From NCBI GenBank assembly GCA_947561715.1, contig OX387199.1, positions 7,507,001 through 7,571,000 of the forward strand: DNA of 64,000 bases, written 5' to 3'. The notes below the pieces were generated by a model. It was not told where the DNA came from. It saw only the letters and a program-made list of their open reading frames with translations, and searched no databases. Within the stretch, counting starts at the first letter, position 1. Every line of letters starts with the position of its first letter. The DNA is from Ascidia mentula. Lineage: Eukaryota > Chordata > Ascidiacea > Phlebobranchia > Ascidiidae. Of the stretch, positions 24,014 to 37,157 are shown one piece after another. Position numbers and translations under genes: made by a program.

Positions 24014-27000
24014 TTATTTCATTCTTGCTTCTTCGAGCAATGTATTGAGAATATTTATTTTTACTCCTATTACGTATTTGTCGAGATCGTCTTCCCCCAT
24101 ATCGGTTTTTATAGAATGCGAAGATTCAACACTCTGTACTGCAGGTAAGTTGTCTTTTTTGCCGATATCATGATGTTGTAATGGCTCTTTATCGGTTGCT
24201 ATTGGAAGTTTGCCAAAAGCTTGCGTAGTTTTGCAATTTTCCACATCACCTTTCCTCACGACAAAATTCGATGCTTCATCCTCAACAACAGCAAGAGGTG
24301 GAATTTGCTTTTCATCACCTGAACAAAACACAATAAAAAAATGTCAAAGTTTTCCCATTTGTTTAGTTGGTTGTTTACATAGAAACTTAAAAGTAGAATA
24401 GGTTTCTCCGGAGACACAGCAATAATGGGTATCAATGCAATTTTCTGTTATATAATGACGGAAGTTTAAAAACACCTAACAAATTTATGCACATGTGTAT
24501 ATCGAAAAGCCGACAAGAAATACAAATATTACCGTTTATATTTGTGGAATCCACTCGATATTTCATGTTCTTTGTCTTCTGGGTGTCATTGGAATATGAT
24601 TGCTAGAAAACAGTTGAAACATTCAACAATTACGGAACAACTTGGCATACTAATATATTACAAAAACTAACTTTAAATCTTGTTTGGTCATCATCGCGTT
24701 CCTCCAACCCCAGGAAATTGTCATTTGAATGGGTTGCAGGATTTGATTGCTAAAATGGTGATGATTTTATTAAATATTGGTGAGTTTCGCCTTCGTTTAA
24801 GGCTTACTTGTTCATATTTCTCAACACAAGATGCATCGAGAACTTCTAAAACAACAGTCTTGTCAGTGCATTCTCTTTTTTTCCGAGACCATCTCTTCTT
24901 AAACCACTTCAACAGCCCTCCTGTTTTTTTGGTTTTTGCCGGTTTATCCTTTTTTATCAGAAGTTCTGCAAAAAGAAATCTATGTTTAAATAAATCTCAA
25001 TCTCGCTCAATTCAACTTTGACAATTTTTGTGTGTGCAAAGCAAATGTACCGTAGTTAATAAATCAAATATATTGTCAACTGCACCTGCTGGAGTGTAAG
25101 AGCAAGATGGAAGACTTCCATTTCTTTTAACTACGTCATGTTTTTCCAGGGAGCACAATTCCTCTTGGTTTCGATTTGCAATCTTCAAAATTATAAAAAA
25201 TAAACTTGGTTTATAAATTTAGGCATATATACTATACTGGGCAAAATTAATCACTGACCAGTTTACTTTTCTGTAATATTTCTGTTTCCCCCACAGCCTG
25301 GTTTTCATTCAACGATCTATGAATTGTATGTTGTTGGTTTTTCTTTCCTTCCATTTCGCTCAATTCTTTTCTCAATGTATCGAGAATTGTTTCAATAATG
25401 AATATTTTTGTTTCCGATTTATTTTGAAGATCTTGATTTTTGAAACTGTCAATGGAGTCTGAACCTTGGAGGAGAGGTTCAAGCAACTCTTGAAAATCCG
25501 AATACTTAGGCGATGATAATTCTTCCGACGAATTGAAAGACGATGCAGAGCTCATTTTGAAATAAGAGATGCTTCGAGAGATGGAAAAAGATGAGTCATT
25601 TTCTGATAACGAGATGTTCTTTGGCTCCTTAGTCACATTTTCGATGCTTAAAGAAGCCTCGTTGTGCAATGGTGACAAGTCCATTTCTTTTGAGCCACAA
25701 GATCCTGGAATTTAATGAAATGATTAAGTATGTAAAATAAATTTTTATTGTTTGCAATTCAGCACCGTTGCTAGAGATTACATTTGGTACTTCAACATCA
25801 TCAAAGACCGGTGGTAAAATTTGCTTTTCATCATCTAAACAAAACAGCAAAATTTGTTTTTAAATTATCGTTGAAAGATTAAATAATGTAATTTGTTTAC
25901 TGACAACACGGTTTAATCTCGCATCGAAGTGGCCACACCGCACTTTAAAACAATTAAGTTTCCTGATTTTAAGTAAAATCGTCGCAAAAATACGCTTGTT
26001 TTATTTGTAAAAAATTAACGTGAATGTAACATGCATCATGCTTCTCCTAACTCGGGGTAAATGCCAGTTTTTCCGAGACCATTGTAAACGTAGGGGATAT
26101 TCATCATGTTTTAGGAAATTACTTCACCAAGGAATTTTGTTAGCATGTTGTGCATGCTATATAAGTAGTGTGGATTTGAAACGTAATTTTGTCGTAAATC
26201 TGTTATTCAACGTAACTAAAAAAAACGTTTTTTCCAAAAATGTCGTTTCCTTTTGTGATATAGTCCGTGTATGATTTCATGCAAATTGATTAAATAATTT
26301 ATAATGTTGTTTAACTTAGCACTGTGTTTAAGTTTGTTGCACTTTATCGATGATTTCCCTTTTAGCATAGCAATATTCCACACATGTAAACGTCAACAAA
26401 TTATTTGGTACACCTGCAAAATTACCTCTAGTATTTGTGAAATTTGTTGGGGACTTTATATCTTTTATCTTCTGCTTGTCACTATTCTTCAGTTGCTACA
26501 AACATTTCAACAAATTAATATTTACAGTTGGATAATTAGGACCATATAACAAGTTACCTTAAACATTGTTTTGTTCTCTTTTTTTTCGTCTGTCGACTGT
26601 AGCACAGCAATCTCTTTTGTGTCGACTGCGGGTTTTGGCTGATAAAATAGTATAATATCGTTTGTTTCACACTTTCAACAACGCCTCAGTAATTACAAGG
26701 AGATTAAGACTTACCTTTCCATTATCCCCACTAGTAGGTGTACCGGGAACTTCTGCGTCAGCAGTAGCCCGGTCAGAAGATTTCTTTTTCTTACCGAAAA
26801 TTCTATTCTTAAACCATTTCAACAAACCTCCAGTTTTTTTGTTGATCGGTTTTACTCTTTTTGGCTTTAGGCGTTCTGGAGAAAACATTGGTTCACAAAA
26901 AATCAGATTCAAGCCTTAATCAAACTACACCACATAAACTGACCTGGGTGGACATACTCTGTTTGGTGAATACTTTCAAAACTTTCAATGGACTCATTAA

Positions 27001-29783
27001 TACAAACGGTTGCCGGTATTTTTGTATGGCCGTTTTCGGGCCTTAAAAGAGTCTTTTTGAGCTTCAGATTCTCTAATTTGACGGCTTTTAAAGGCTTTGT
27101 GGTTTGTCCTGAAAGGGTAGCAAATTTTACGTGATTTAATAACACACATTCGAGCAAATTGCCATAAAATTAATATTTAACGGCGGATATTTTACCTGGG
27201 AGTATTTTTCTCATTATTTTCTCCTTCTTCTGCCGCTTTCCATAATCGTCGACAATTTTCAGACTGCCTTCATATGGAATGAGGGAGTCTCCTGTTTTCT
27301 TGAGATTCGGAGTAGGAGAAGATGCTCGAGACAAATCCGAAGAAGAAATGTTACCAGGTTTTTCCGTTGCACCACCTACAAAATGCAAAGTGGGCGGTTA
27401 AAGGAAATTAAACAACTAAATTATCCCATTCACCATTTGGAATATATGCGGAACAAAATGGAAGCTTTTCAATTATTTCAGCCTTCTTGCATTTCTCCAC
27501 TTCTCCAAATTGGTGTTGGTTTTGATCTGGAATCTTCGAAATAAAAACAAACGTAAGTTTATGGTTCTGTGGTAAATTATTGAGTAAACTTTAATTACTG
27601 ACCAGTTTGTGTTTCTTTGTTATTTCATTATCCATTGTTATAACACTATTGTTATTCGCATCCACTTCAAGTGGAATTGCAAGGACATCTTCGGGTGCTA
27701 CACTGCATTTTCCAACATGGGACAAAACCATACAGATGTCATCCTCATTTACTTTGGATGTAGAATTTGAACTGATGTTGTCAGGAAAACCAACAGCTGT
27801 AACCCACTCCCGCTCAGGGCGAGGAATATTAAAACTTAATGGCCAGCTATCCTTTGCGTCTAAATCAACTGTATTACAAAGTTGTACGCATTTTTCGATG
27901 CTGGCTATTGGCGGCAAATTGTCATCTCGGATTTTTTGCCATACTTGTAAAAGAGGTAATTCGTCGAGGGTTTGTGTAACTTTCGGCATCCCAAGAGTTG
28001 CTTCTTCATCGTCACTTGCTAAGATCGGCGAAAAACCAAGTGAAGTATTTTCGTCGTTCTCAATTTCTTTACAACCAACTTCCTTGGGATTGGTTGTAAA
28101 GCGCCATATCTCGTACACACTTGTACCATTTGTATCTTGACGAGGAAGTCGTATTTGAATACCAAACTTGTCAGCAGTGTGATGACCCGGGATTGATTTC
28201 CTTTTCAAGAACACACGACGCTCTTTAATCAGATCTCTTCTCTGGAGGAGATAGTTTGAGACGTAATTCGATTGATATTTGTACACTGCGAACCAAAAAA
28301 CAACATTACAATGTCTCCATATTTTAATAACTTAGTGAAACTTACATGGATTTTCCCCAATTGCCTTCAGTTCACTGCGTAACAGTGGCTGAAAATGACA
28401 CGGAGTTTAAATACATTATATACGTTGATTGTGATAAACTGTTGACAAAGATACTTACATATCTCGGAACACAGAAAGAAGTTAAATCCAAACCCATCAT
28501 CCAGGGATGACGTAATATTGTGCTTACGTCAGGTCTTTGCCAGGGTTTAGAATTCAGTAATTGATGAACCAAATCCTTGCACTCTGTATACAGAAAATAC
28601 AGAATATTGTTTGCTGAAGAATAAAGACTAACGAATGTAACCAACCAAGAGAAACGCATTCACGAAATGGAAGCTCTTTATTCTTTCTCTCATATTGGTC
28701 CAGGACCTCTTCCACGGTTTTCCCGGGAAACGGATAAAATCCATTAACCACAACAAAAAGTATAATTCCACTAAACGATAAACTATAGTTAATGGTCTGC
28801 AAAAAGTTAATGTTATGAGACGACTTACATTGACCAAAGATCTGCAAAGATAGCGTTGTATCCCCGAATTTTCATTAGTACCTCCGGAGCCATGTATGGT
28901 GCTGTCCCACATTGGTTAGTAGGCTCAGTTAACATGGCCAGGAGCTTTTTTTGAACATTTTTATTGCTGTTTGGATCCAACATTGGAATCTCAGTGGCAT
29001 AGCCAAAGTCTCCCAATTTTACCTCTTCGTCCTCCGATACAAAAATGTTTTCTAGCTTCAAATCCCTTTGGAGTGAATGTTATTTTGCATTAAAATATGT
29101 TTGATTATTTGTTCGCAAATTTAAATCCTACCGATGAGCGATGTTGTTTTCGTGCAACTTCTGCACTCCACATATCAGTTTTTTAAAGTAAAATTTGACA
29201 GTTGTTTCTGACAAATACGGCACACTTCTGTTCTTATGAGCCAAAGAATGCAAAACCTGCTTCAAATTGCCTTTTGCGGCATATTCCGTGACCAGATAAA
29301 TCCGCTTGTCACAGACAAAAACATCCAGTAACATTATCTAAAAAAACATTCATTAAAATACCACAACAGTTTATCACTAACGACAAAAGATACGTACAAT
29401 GTTGGGATGTCCAAACACTTTGTTCAAAATGCTAATTTCGTTCGGTACGCACTCGGCCAACTTGCTCAGTCTTGCAGCACCAAGATCAGCATAAATAATC
29501 TTAATTGCAACCTAGTGCAATATTAAAAAGCATTAAAGAAAATGCCAATATTTATAAGCTAACATTGTACAACATATATTTGTTTAACCTTTAGTTGCTT
29601 CCCAGTTTCACTGATAGCTCTCATTTTCTCCTTGTTGGCAATTGTTTCTGCCATCACATCTGCCGAGAATACCCGGCCAACTGCCCCACCACCAAGAAAC
29701 TTGCTCTCTGCCATGTCATAGCCCTTACTATGACACGCAGCTTTTTCCTTCTTCAACAATCGACTTTGGAAACGACGATCCAT
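24014..29783 (-). CDS. Beta2 Ser/Thr kinase with modular tail (intact, 1226 aa)
   Basis: A CAMK/TSSK-like protein kinase. Exons (minus): 29783-29589, 29511-29398, 29337-29132, 29065-28829, 28770-28664, 28583-28459, 28388-28346, 28285-27603, 27533-27434, 27375-27196, 27108-26944, 26914-26715, 26638-26558, 26471-26426, 25834-25766, 25704-25259, 25182-25086, 24965-24808, 24749-24672, 24578-24533, 24318-24014; all GT-AG, sum 3,681 nt, open throughout. Kinase marks: glycine loop GGGAVG (31-36), VAIK Lys69, alpha-C Glu90, HRD Asp173 with Asn178, DFG 191-193, CGTAPYMAPE (224-233), Asp247, Arg303, domain end near 315. All catalytic residues are present; the activation loop is long. Residues 316-1226 match no family I know and consist of repeated modules: exon 8 (KKHKL end), KTGGLLKWFK segments in exons 12 and 18, Ser-rich exon 16, terminal DEKQI exon. 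Start chosen at MDRRF; ATG at 29819 is in frame. Substrate unknown. Confidence 0.85.
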
Positions 29784-29914
29784 TGTTTTCTGTTCCACAC
29801 AGATGAGATTTTGTAACAATTTGTAATGTACAACCGCACACTAGAATGCAAAACGAGGGTAATGTATTTTTTTTCACACAGCAACCATCAACTTGGCTTC
29901 CCAAGATACGTTTC

Positions 29915-29922
29915 TGACGTCA
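29915..29922. promoter_or_regulatory. CRE palindrome upstream of beta2
   Basis: TGACGTCA 132 bp upstream of the beta2 ATG, at the same place as in beta1 and beta3, with the CCAAT box (GATTGG, plus) near 29975. Confidence 0.55.
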
Positions 29923-31059
29923 TAATGCTATTGTTTCAATTTGCTTGAGGTTTTTTGCAATGGTTGGGTATATTTTGATTGGATATTCTTTAAAAACATT
30001 ACATATTTATCAGTGAGTGTGTATTTATGCAAGAAATGGTTTATTAAAATTAAAACAACACGATTATGTCTGTCAGTTTGAGTTTAAAGTTGTATTTTCT
30101 AATAACACATGAACATAACCAAAAAAGACTAAAAACATAGAATAGAAACTATTTTCGTGACGCATGAATATCTCTTGGCGCAAAATCAAAAGTTGTCGTT
30201 TTTCAGCGAGGCTAAACTCTAACTTAATGTAACCATATGTATTGGTTTAAATGAAATGTAGGTAGTTTTGTCAATAATCTTTATATATTTATATATTATA
30301 TATTGGGATGGTTTTAAAAATATCGCGCTATAATATACTTTTTGCCGTGTGTTACAAGTCACCTTACTGACTGAAGTTAATACTTCATCGCGTCAACCTG
30401 AAAGATGACGTAACATGTGTAATTACGTCATTCCAATGATGACATAGTATTTTAGATTTGCATATGTGCGTAAAAAGCAATCATGTGATTCATAAACCTA
30501 ATATATGAAAAAAACGTTCAGACTCCGAGATGACATGTTTGCATCATTATTGATGGGATTTGGGTATGTATTAAAATCTTTCATACTTTTGTGTTACTCC
30601 TGTTATTGTAAAGACAAGTTGGGCAGATTGTGCAGTACTTGAAGTAGTTTTTGCCCAGATTGCCAGAAGCCAAATAGAATAGGGTCAAATTTTGGTGCTT
30701 TTTTGAAAAATTGAATTTACTTTTCCATGTTTAAGGCAAATATATATTAAATAGTAAATAAATGTTAGTAATTATTTGAAAAACTTGGTATGTGTCATTT
30801 TTTATATTTCTTTGGTTCTGTTGATTCATGCCACATATGAGACAAAGCTCTGTGGATAGCACCTGCTTTTGTTGTAACAATATTATTCTCCATACATTGT
30901 TCCCACACATCACTGATTGGTTGCATGTTGGCTTTTTTGTTTAAAAGTTTGGCCTTAAGTGTGGATAGAACATGACAAAAACACTTAATTTTCTCCAAAT
31001 CGATATGTTTAATTCCAAATATATAATCTCCAAACATTTTTCCAACCAATGAGTTCGCT
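29923..31059. other. Beta2 upstream region
   Basis: Homologous to 14.41-15.8 kb, including the inverted CRE-like pair at 30406-30430. It lacks the segment equivalent to about 15480-15720. No gene seen. Confidence 0.5.
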
Positions 31060-31639
31060 TGCTGCATTCTCATTCTTACTCCAAGTTTATGTTTAGCCCA
31101 GTATGTTCAGATAGTTTGTGCCACAGCAGTTATTGGTGCGGTCCTATATATATACAGTGATGTATATTCTTGGACCTGCAACATAGTGGTTTCCAACTAT
31201 CATAAAGCGTCAACACAACTCCTTAAAAACAAAGATTTTGACGGTGGTTTAGTTAATGTAAGCCTCATATTTGTATTTCTATTGAACAAAGTTTTGCCGG
31301 CGGTGATGCAGGGTGTTTACAATTATGAATGAAAGGATGAACTGCTAATCGTACAGTCATGAATTGTGGTTTTATGTAAGCTAAGGTCCATCTCTCCTCT
31401 AATTATAATTAACGGCCTTGAACTTATATGCTGAATAATGTCGAAGCGGCACCCGGGGCTGTTCATGTTTTTGACTTCCTGTTTGGAAATATTCTGTAAT
31501 AATATCTACATGCTGTTTTTTCGGTTGCATCATGGCACAAAAATTTTCGGCACGTTGAATGTTTTACCAGCGTCAAGCAGACAGTGATTTTTTATGTATT
31601 GCGCTAATACATAATTTAAACAAAAATTTTCATTTAATG
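31060..31639. other. Alpha3 3' flank / unit-boundary spacer
   Basis: Repeats the 1-589 spacer. No coding signal. Confidence 0.6.
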
Positions 31640-34600
31640 CAAACAGATTTCAACAGTTAGTTCTTTTCTTGCTTCCTCCAGCAATGTATTAAGGATATTT
31701 ATTTTTACACCTGGTACATAGTTATCAAGATTATCTTCCTCAAAATAGTCTTTTAAAGAATTCGAAGAGTCAAAACTGTTTACTGCACATAAGTCTCTTT
31801 CTGAGTTGCGAAAGGAAGTTTGTCAAAAGCTGCAGAAGATTTTCCAATTTAATGTCTAATTTTTTCATTGCTGTATTGGGTGTTGAGCAAAAGTGAAATT
31901 TTTCGCTATCACATCTTGTTTGCTTCTCAGAAGTGCTCAAGTCAGTTGAGTTTGGGGCTTCAAGCATGGAAATTTGCTTTTCATCACCTAAACAATACAC
32001 AACAAGAAAAATGTCAAAAGTTTTCTCATTTGTTTAGTTAGGAGTTTACTTTTTCACTTTTTAGTTATTTTGAGACAGTCAAGGTGACATTTATTCTTAA
32101 AGAAATGCTTTTGTAGGATTTTCTATGGGGGTAATTTGGAGGCCCAAATCGTGGTAATTTTTTATTAGACATTATAGTAAAAGTAGAAATGATTCTCCGG
32201 AAAATTGTTGTTTTGTGAAAGATACTCATTATGTGTGTGAGATGGGTCCATTTATAACTTTAATTTCAGCTATTGCTTGTGGACACAGTTTTTTTTGGAT
32301 ACAGCAATAATGGGAAACAATGTAACTGGAGAGTTTTTCATTAAATGATGACGAAATTTTTGAAAACAGTACAAAAGACAATTCAGCTATGAAGGAAATT
32401 AATTAGTTACCTGGTATTATTTCTTGACCTGAGATTTCAGTATTGCTTTGCTTACCAATTTGTTTTGGTGAAGATATTTTCACTTTTGATACACCTGACA
32501 AATTTATGCACATGTATATGTTGAAAACCATTTTTCAAAGAAATAGAAATATTACCTTTTATATTTGTGAAATCCAGTCGGTATTTCATGTTTTTCATCT
32601 TCTGCTGTCATTGGAGCATGGTTGCTAAAAACAGTTTAAACAATCAAAAATGACAACTTGGCCTACTAAATTGATATCAAAACTAACTTGAAATATTGTT
32701 CAGTCTTTATCACGTTCTTCCGACCTCAGCAAATTGTCATTTGATTGGGGTGCTAAAATTGGTAATGATTTTATTAAATATTCTTTTTCTCCCCGTCGTT
32801 TAAGACTTACTTATTCATAATTCTCAGTACAAGCAGATGCATCTTAAACTTCTGAACAACTGTCTTGTCAGAAGATTATCCTTTTTTCCAAAACAATCTC
32901 TTTTTGAACCATTTCAACAGCCATCCTGTTTTTTTGCCTTTTGTCGGTTTAACCTTTTTTCTTGTCGGAAGTTCTTCAAATAAATATCTTTTAATTGAAT
33001 ACATCACAATCTCACATAAACCAAAATACACAACCTTTAAACAGACCTAGTAAAACATACTGCTGACAAATACTGTTAAATCTTTCAAACGCCTAACTAA
33101 TGCTATGAGGCTCTGGTATTTTAGTAAGGCCATTGCTAGGCCTCAAAGAGAATCTTTTTAAGTTTATATTCTTTGGTGGTTTTGGGTAATATACTGTAGT
33201 TAATATAGCAAATATATTGTCAACTGCACCCGCTGGAGTGTAAGTGGAGCAAGATGGAAGACTTAAATTTCTTTCAACCACCTCATGTTCCTTCAGTTCC
33301 CACAATTTTTCTCGGTTTTGATTTGAAATCTTTAAAAATATTAAAATAAAATTGGTGTATGAAGTTAGGCATATATAGTGGGCAAAATTAAATACTGGCC
33401 AGTTTACTTTTCTTTAATATTTCTGCTTCCCTTACAGCCTGGTTTTCATCCAATGATGTATAAATTGTAAAATGTGACGAAAGATTTTGATCGTTTTTTA
33501 TTGCTGTGCTACCAGGGCTGCTATTCTTGTCCACAGCCTGAAGAAACCGGAGGACATCTCTCGGTGTTTTGTTGCCCATCGAAGACAAAACTTGTTCAGA
33601 GCGGGAAATTTTGAAACTTATTGGATTGCTTTCGATAACATTCAAAGTGACACTGCCTGGAATCGGAGCTTGTTTTTCTATCGAGCGCAGTTGCTTCCTT
33701 TCTTCTACTCCTTGCTTTTCCACCGAATCCAGCATTGTTTCAATGACAATTATTTTTGCTTCCGAGTCGTTTTGAAGATCTTGATTCTTCAAACTATCAA
33801 TGGTGTATGAAGATAGGAGTAGAGGTTCAAGCAACTCGAGAAAATCCGAATAATTAGGCGATGAAAAATCTTCCGACGAATTGAAAGACGATGCAGAGCT
33901 CATTTTAAAATAAGAAATACTTTTGAGTCATTGAAAATGATAAGGACTTTTCTGAAAACCACATATTATTTGGAGTGTAAGTGGAGCAAGATGGAAGACT
34001 ACCCTTTCTTTCAATCACCTCATGTTTCTTCAGTTCGCACAATTCTTCTCTGTTTCAATTTGAAATCTTTAAAATTATAAAGCAAACTTGGTTTGTTGCG
34101 AATTTGGGACATATTTAATGGGTAAAATTATTCTTTGACCTGTTTTCATTTCTTCAATATTTGTGCTTCCCCCACAGCCTTTCCTTCTTTTTCGCTTAAT
34201 TCTTTTTTCAATGAATCCAGCATTGTTTCAATGACAACTATTTTTAGTGCATGGTCATTTTGAAGATCTTGATTCTTCAAACTAGCTTTCGGAGAATGCA
34301 AACACTCATTACTCTTAACACCCAATAGGCCACATTTTTCCAATTGTTGATTTTGTTTTGGTTCTTTGTACGATGCAAATGTAAGTTTGCAAAGAACTGG
34401 TGTAGATTTTCAATAGTTTTTCGCCCAATTCTTTTCTCAATGAATCGAGAATTGTTTCAATGATGAATATTCTTGCTTCCGAGTCATTTTGAAGATCTTG
34501 ATTCTTCAAACTATCAATGGAGTCTGAAGCTTGAAGTAGGGGTTCAAGCAACTCGAGAACATCCGAATAATTGGGTTATGTTAAATTTGCCGACATATGG

Positions 34601-35660
34601 GAAGACGTTGCAGAGCTCATATTCAAACAAGAAGCACTTTGAGAAATTAAAAATAATGAGGCCTTTCCTGAAATAGACACATTCTTTACTCCTTGGTCAA
34701 ATATTGGATGCTTGTAGACTGGTTCCAAGTCCGTTACTTTTGAACCACAAGATCCTGAAATTAAAATGTCAGTTTTTTTATACATGTATATTCTTCATTT
34801 TTTAGGAAAATATTTTGCCAAGGAATTTTGTTGGCAATATGTGCATGCTATAAATAGTGTAGAATTAAAACCTAATTTTGTCCAAATCTGTTATTTGAAG
34901 TATTGAAAAGAAGAAATGTTTTTTCAAAAAATTGTTTCTGTGTTCAAAAATTAATTTAATATTTTAATTTCAGTCCTTATTATAGCCTTTAGACCTTAGA
35001 TTGGTCCATATATGATTTCAAACAAAAATTTTTTGTTTCTTTGGGCTCGGCGAAGAGATTTTTCACAATGATTGTGTGAGCTTGAAAAACCTTACGAATT
35101 GTAAGTAATTAATCATTTACCTGGTACAGTTCAGGACTTACAATTTCAGTACCATTGTGCAAATTTTCACTGTGTTTGACTTTGATACACTTATGGATGA
35201 CTTCCCAATCAACCAACCTAGCAATATTCCACATATGTACGTCGAAAAAACATTTGTTAAAACCTGTAATATTACCTCTTATATTTGTGAAATCCGGTCG
35301 GGACTTTGTCTTTTAACTTCTGCATGTCACTCGAGAAAATACGAATAATTTGGTGATGATAAATTTGCTGAAGAAGTGTAAGGCTATGCAGAATTCATTT
35401 TCAAATAAGAAATACTTCGAGAGATTGAAAATGATGAGTAATTTTCTGATAACGACAAATTCTTTTGACTCCTTGGTCAAGTTTTTGATGTTTGAATCCT
35501 GGTTGTGCAATGGTGCCAAGTCTATTCCTTTTAAGCCACAAAATCCTGAAATTTTATGAAATGATCAATTGTGTACAAAAGAAATATTTTTTTGTGCAAT
35601 TCAGCACCCTTGCTAGCGATTACATTCGGTACTTTGACACCCTCAGAGACCATTGGCAAA
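31640..35660 (-). pseudogene. Alpha3: decayed tail paralog with an extra exon-8-like module
   Basis: Relic exons as in alpha1: exon-16-like pieces at 35519-35340 and 34785-34146, an exon-17-like piece near 34060-33960, GVSK-type exon near 32490-32415, DEKQI terminal exon 32000-31770. It uniquely carries one more exon-17/exon-16 pair (about 33330-33970). That extra exon (33903-33400) is open for 171 codons and longer than any beta exon 16. It keeps a segment with SIEK, SFKISRSEQ, TPRDVL and KKSKL that aligns with the end of exon 8 of the kinase gene. No kinase exons; other relics are interrupted. Confidence 0.65.
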
Positions 35661-35830
35661 GTTTTTTTTTGTGTGTTAAGAGTTGAGTTATCTACTTGTT
35701 AGCATGGGTTTGTTATATATGTTGATGCTTTATGTTTTGATTCAATTTGAATAAGGTCTAATATAATGTTATAAACTGTGCACATGTGTGCATTTGTTGG
35801 ATCTATTGACTTCAAGATTAAGATAAGTTT
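35661..35830. other. Alpha3 replacement segment
   Basis: In alpha3 the hAT element and roughly 850 bp of following upstream sequence are replaced by about 165 bp with no match elsewhere in the window, beginning after GGCAAAGTTTTTTTTT. It looks like a deletion with filler DNA. Nothing coding. Confidence 0.55.
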
Positions 35831-37101
35831 TCAATTGGTATTTGGGTATGTATTAAAATGTTTCATACTTTTATGTTGCAACTCTTTTTATACAGAAATA
35901 TGTTGGACAGATTGTGCAGTAGTAGTTTTTGGACCAAAATGTCAGATTGTAGCCTTTGTTAGTCAGATAGGATATCCTCCTTTTTTCAAAAATTGTACTT
36001 ATTGGTTAACCATATTTAAATCTGGTCTTGTTTTATCTTTTGAATATATATTTTAAATAAATGTTGGTAATATCTAAATAAATTGTCATAATCACCTGAA
36101 TTCATGTGTCTATTCCTTTGGTTCTGATCAATTCATACCAAATATGAGCCAATGCTATGTGAATAGCACCTGCCTCTGTTGTACCATTAATCTTCTTTAT
36201 ATACAATTTTCCCACACATCACTGAATTTCAATTGGACTTCATTGTAAATAGTTGGTTGTATATTGGCATTTTGGTCCCAAAGTTTGGCTTAAAGTGTTG
36301 ATTATAGTCCAATATCCCTGAGAAGAAAACAGTTTGAATTTAAAGGAAATTATTTTTGTGTTTTTATTTTTATTACTAACTATTGCACACATAACAGAAA
36401 TATATTTTTTTACTTATATCATAACACTTGGTTAAATGCTCATGACACAGTTGAAAATAAATAATATTTTGTTGAAGTAAACATAATTGCCTTTTCTTTT
36501 GGCCAAATTGGAAATTAATATATTTAAAAAAAAAAACATTTTTCACTGGTAATTTTTTTCTTCGCAGATCAGTTACAAGTGAAACACAACAAAATGTGAT
36601 GTACACATGTCTTAATTAAACTGCTTCTGAGCATATTCCGACGAAACTGAAGTAAAAGATGAAACTTTACAGAATTTCCTTGTAAGCAAACACTTTTATG
36701 TCAAAATTACTGTTTTTGCGAAATAAATATTTTCAAAACCATTTTCATGTGGTTGATCATATTACTCGATTTACTTGCACACAGCAGAAGGGCGCAATTA
36801 TTTGTTCCTATTTTAACCCCAAAGGCAGCAGACAGCAAATCGCCGCAAAAAATGATGCGACGACGTTTATTCAAACTCATTTACATATTTCAAAAGACGA
36901 GGGACCAAACTTCTTGTTTGTAAAAAAGTTTTCTTTTTTGTTCTATTTAATAGGTTTTACAATCCCCTAAATAATAATAATAATAATGCAAAAATTACAT
37001 CCTAATGCATTTTCCATTTCGCGTTCCAAGAGTTATTCATGCGTGACGACGCACTTTCTCCGGAGTTTCCATTTCATGTTTTAGTATTCTATAATCTAAC
37101 T
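35831..37101. other. Alpha3 upstream region and spacer
   Basis: Homologous to 5.87-7.2 kb. No supported gene. Confidence 0.5.
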
Positions 37102-37157
37102 CAGTGGTTCCCAAAGTGGGCGCGGGCGCTTTTATACTATGAGTATACTATGCTATG
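37102..37157. mobile_element. Short hAT remnant
   Basis: Starts CAGTGGTTCCCAAAGTGGGC, a typical hAT terminus, and lies between ATCTAACT (37094-37101) and ATCTAAGT (37158-37165), an 8-bp target duplication with one mismatch. Only about 56 bp remain. Absent from alpha1, alpha2 and alpha4. Confidence 0.6.

Noticed and set aside
24014-29783. Beta gene as a pseudokinase
   Set aside because: Glycine loop, VAIK lysine, alpha-C glutamate, HRD, DFG and APE motifs are all present.
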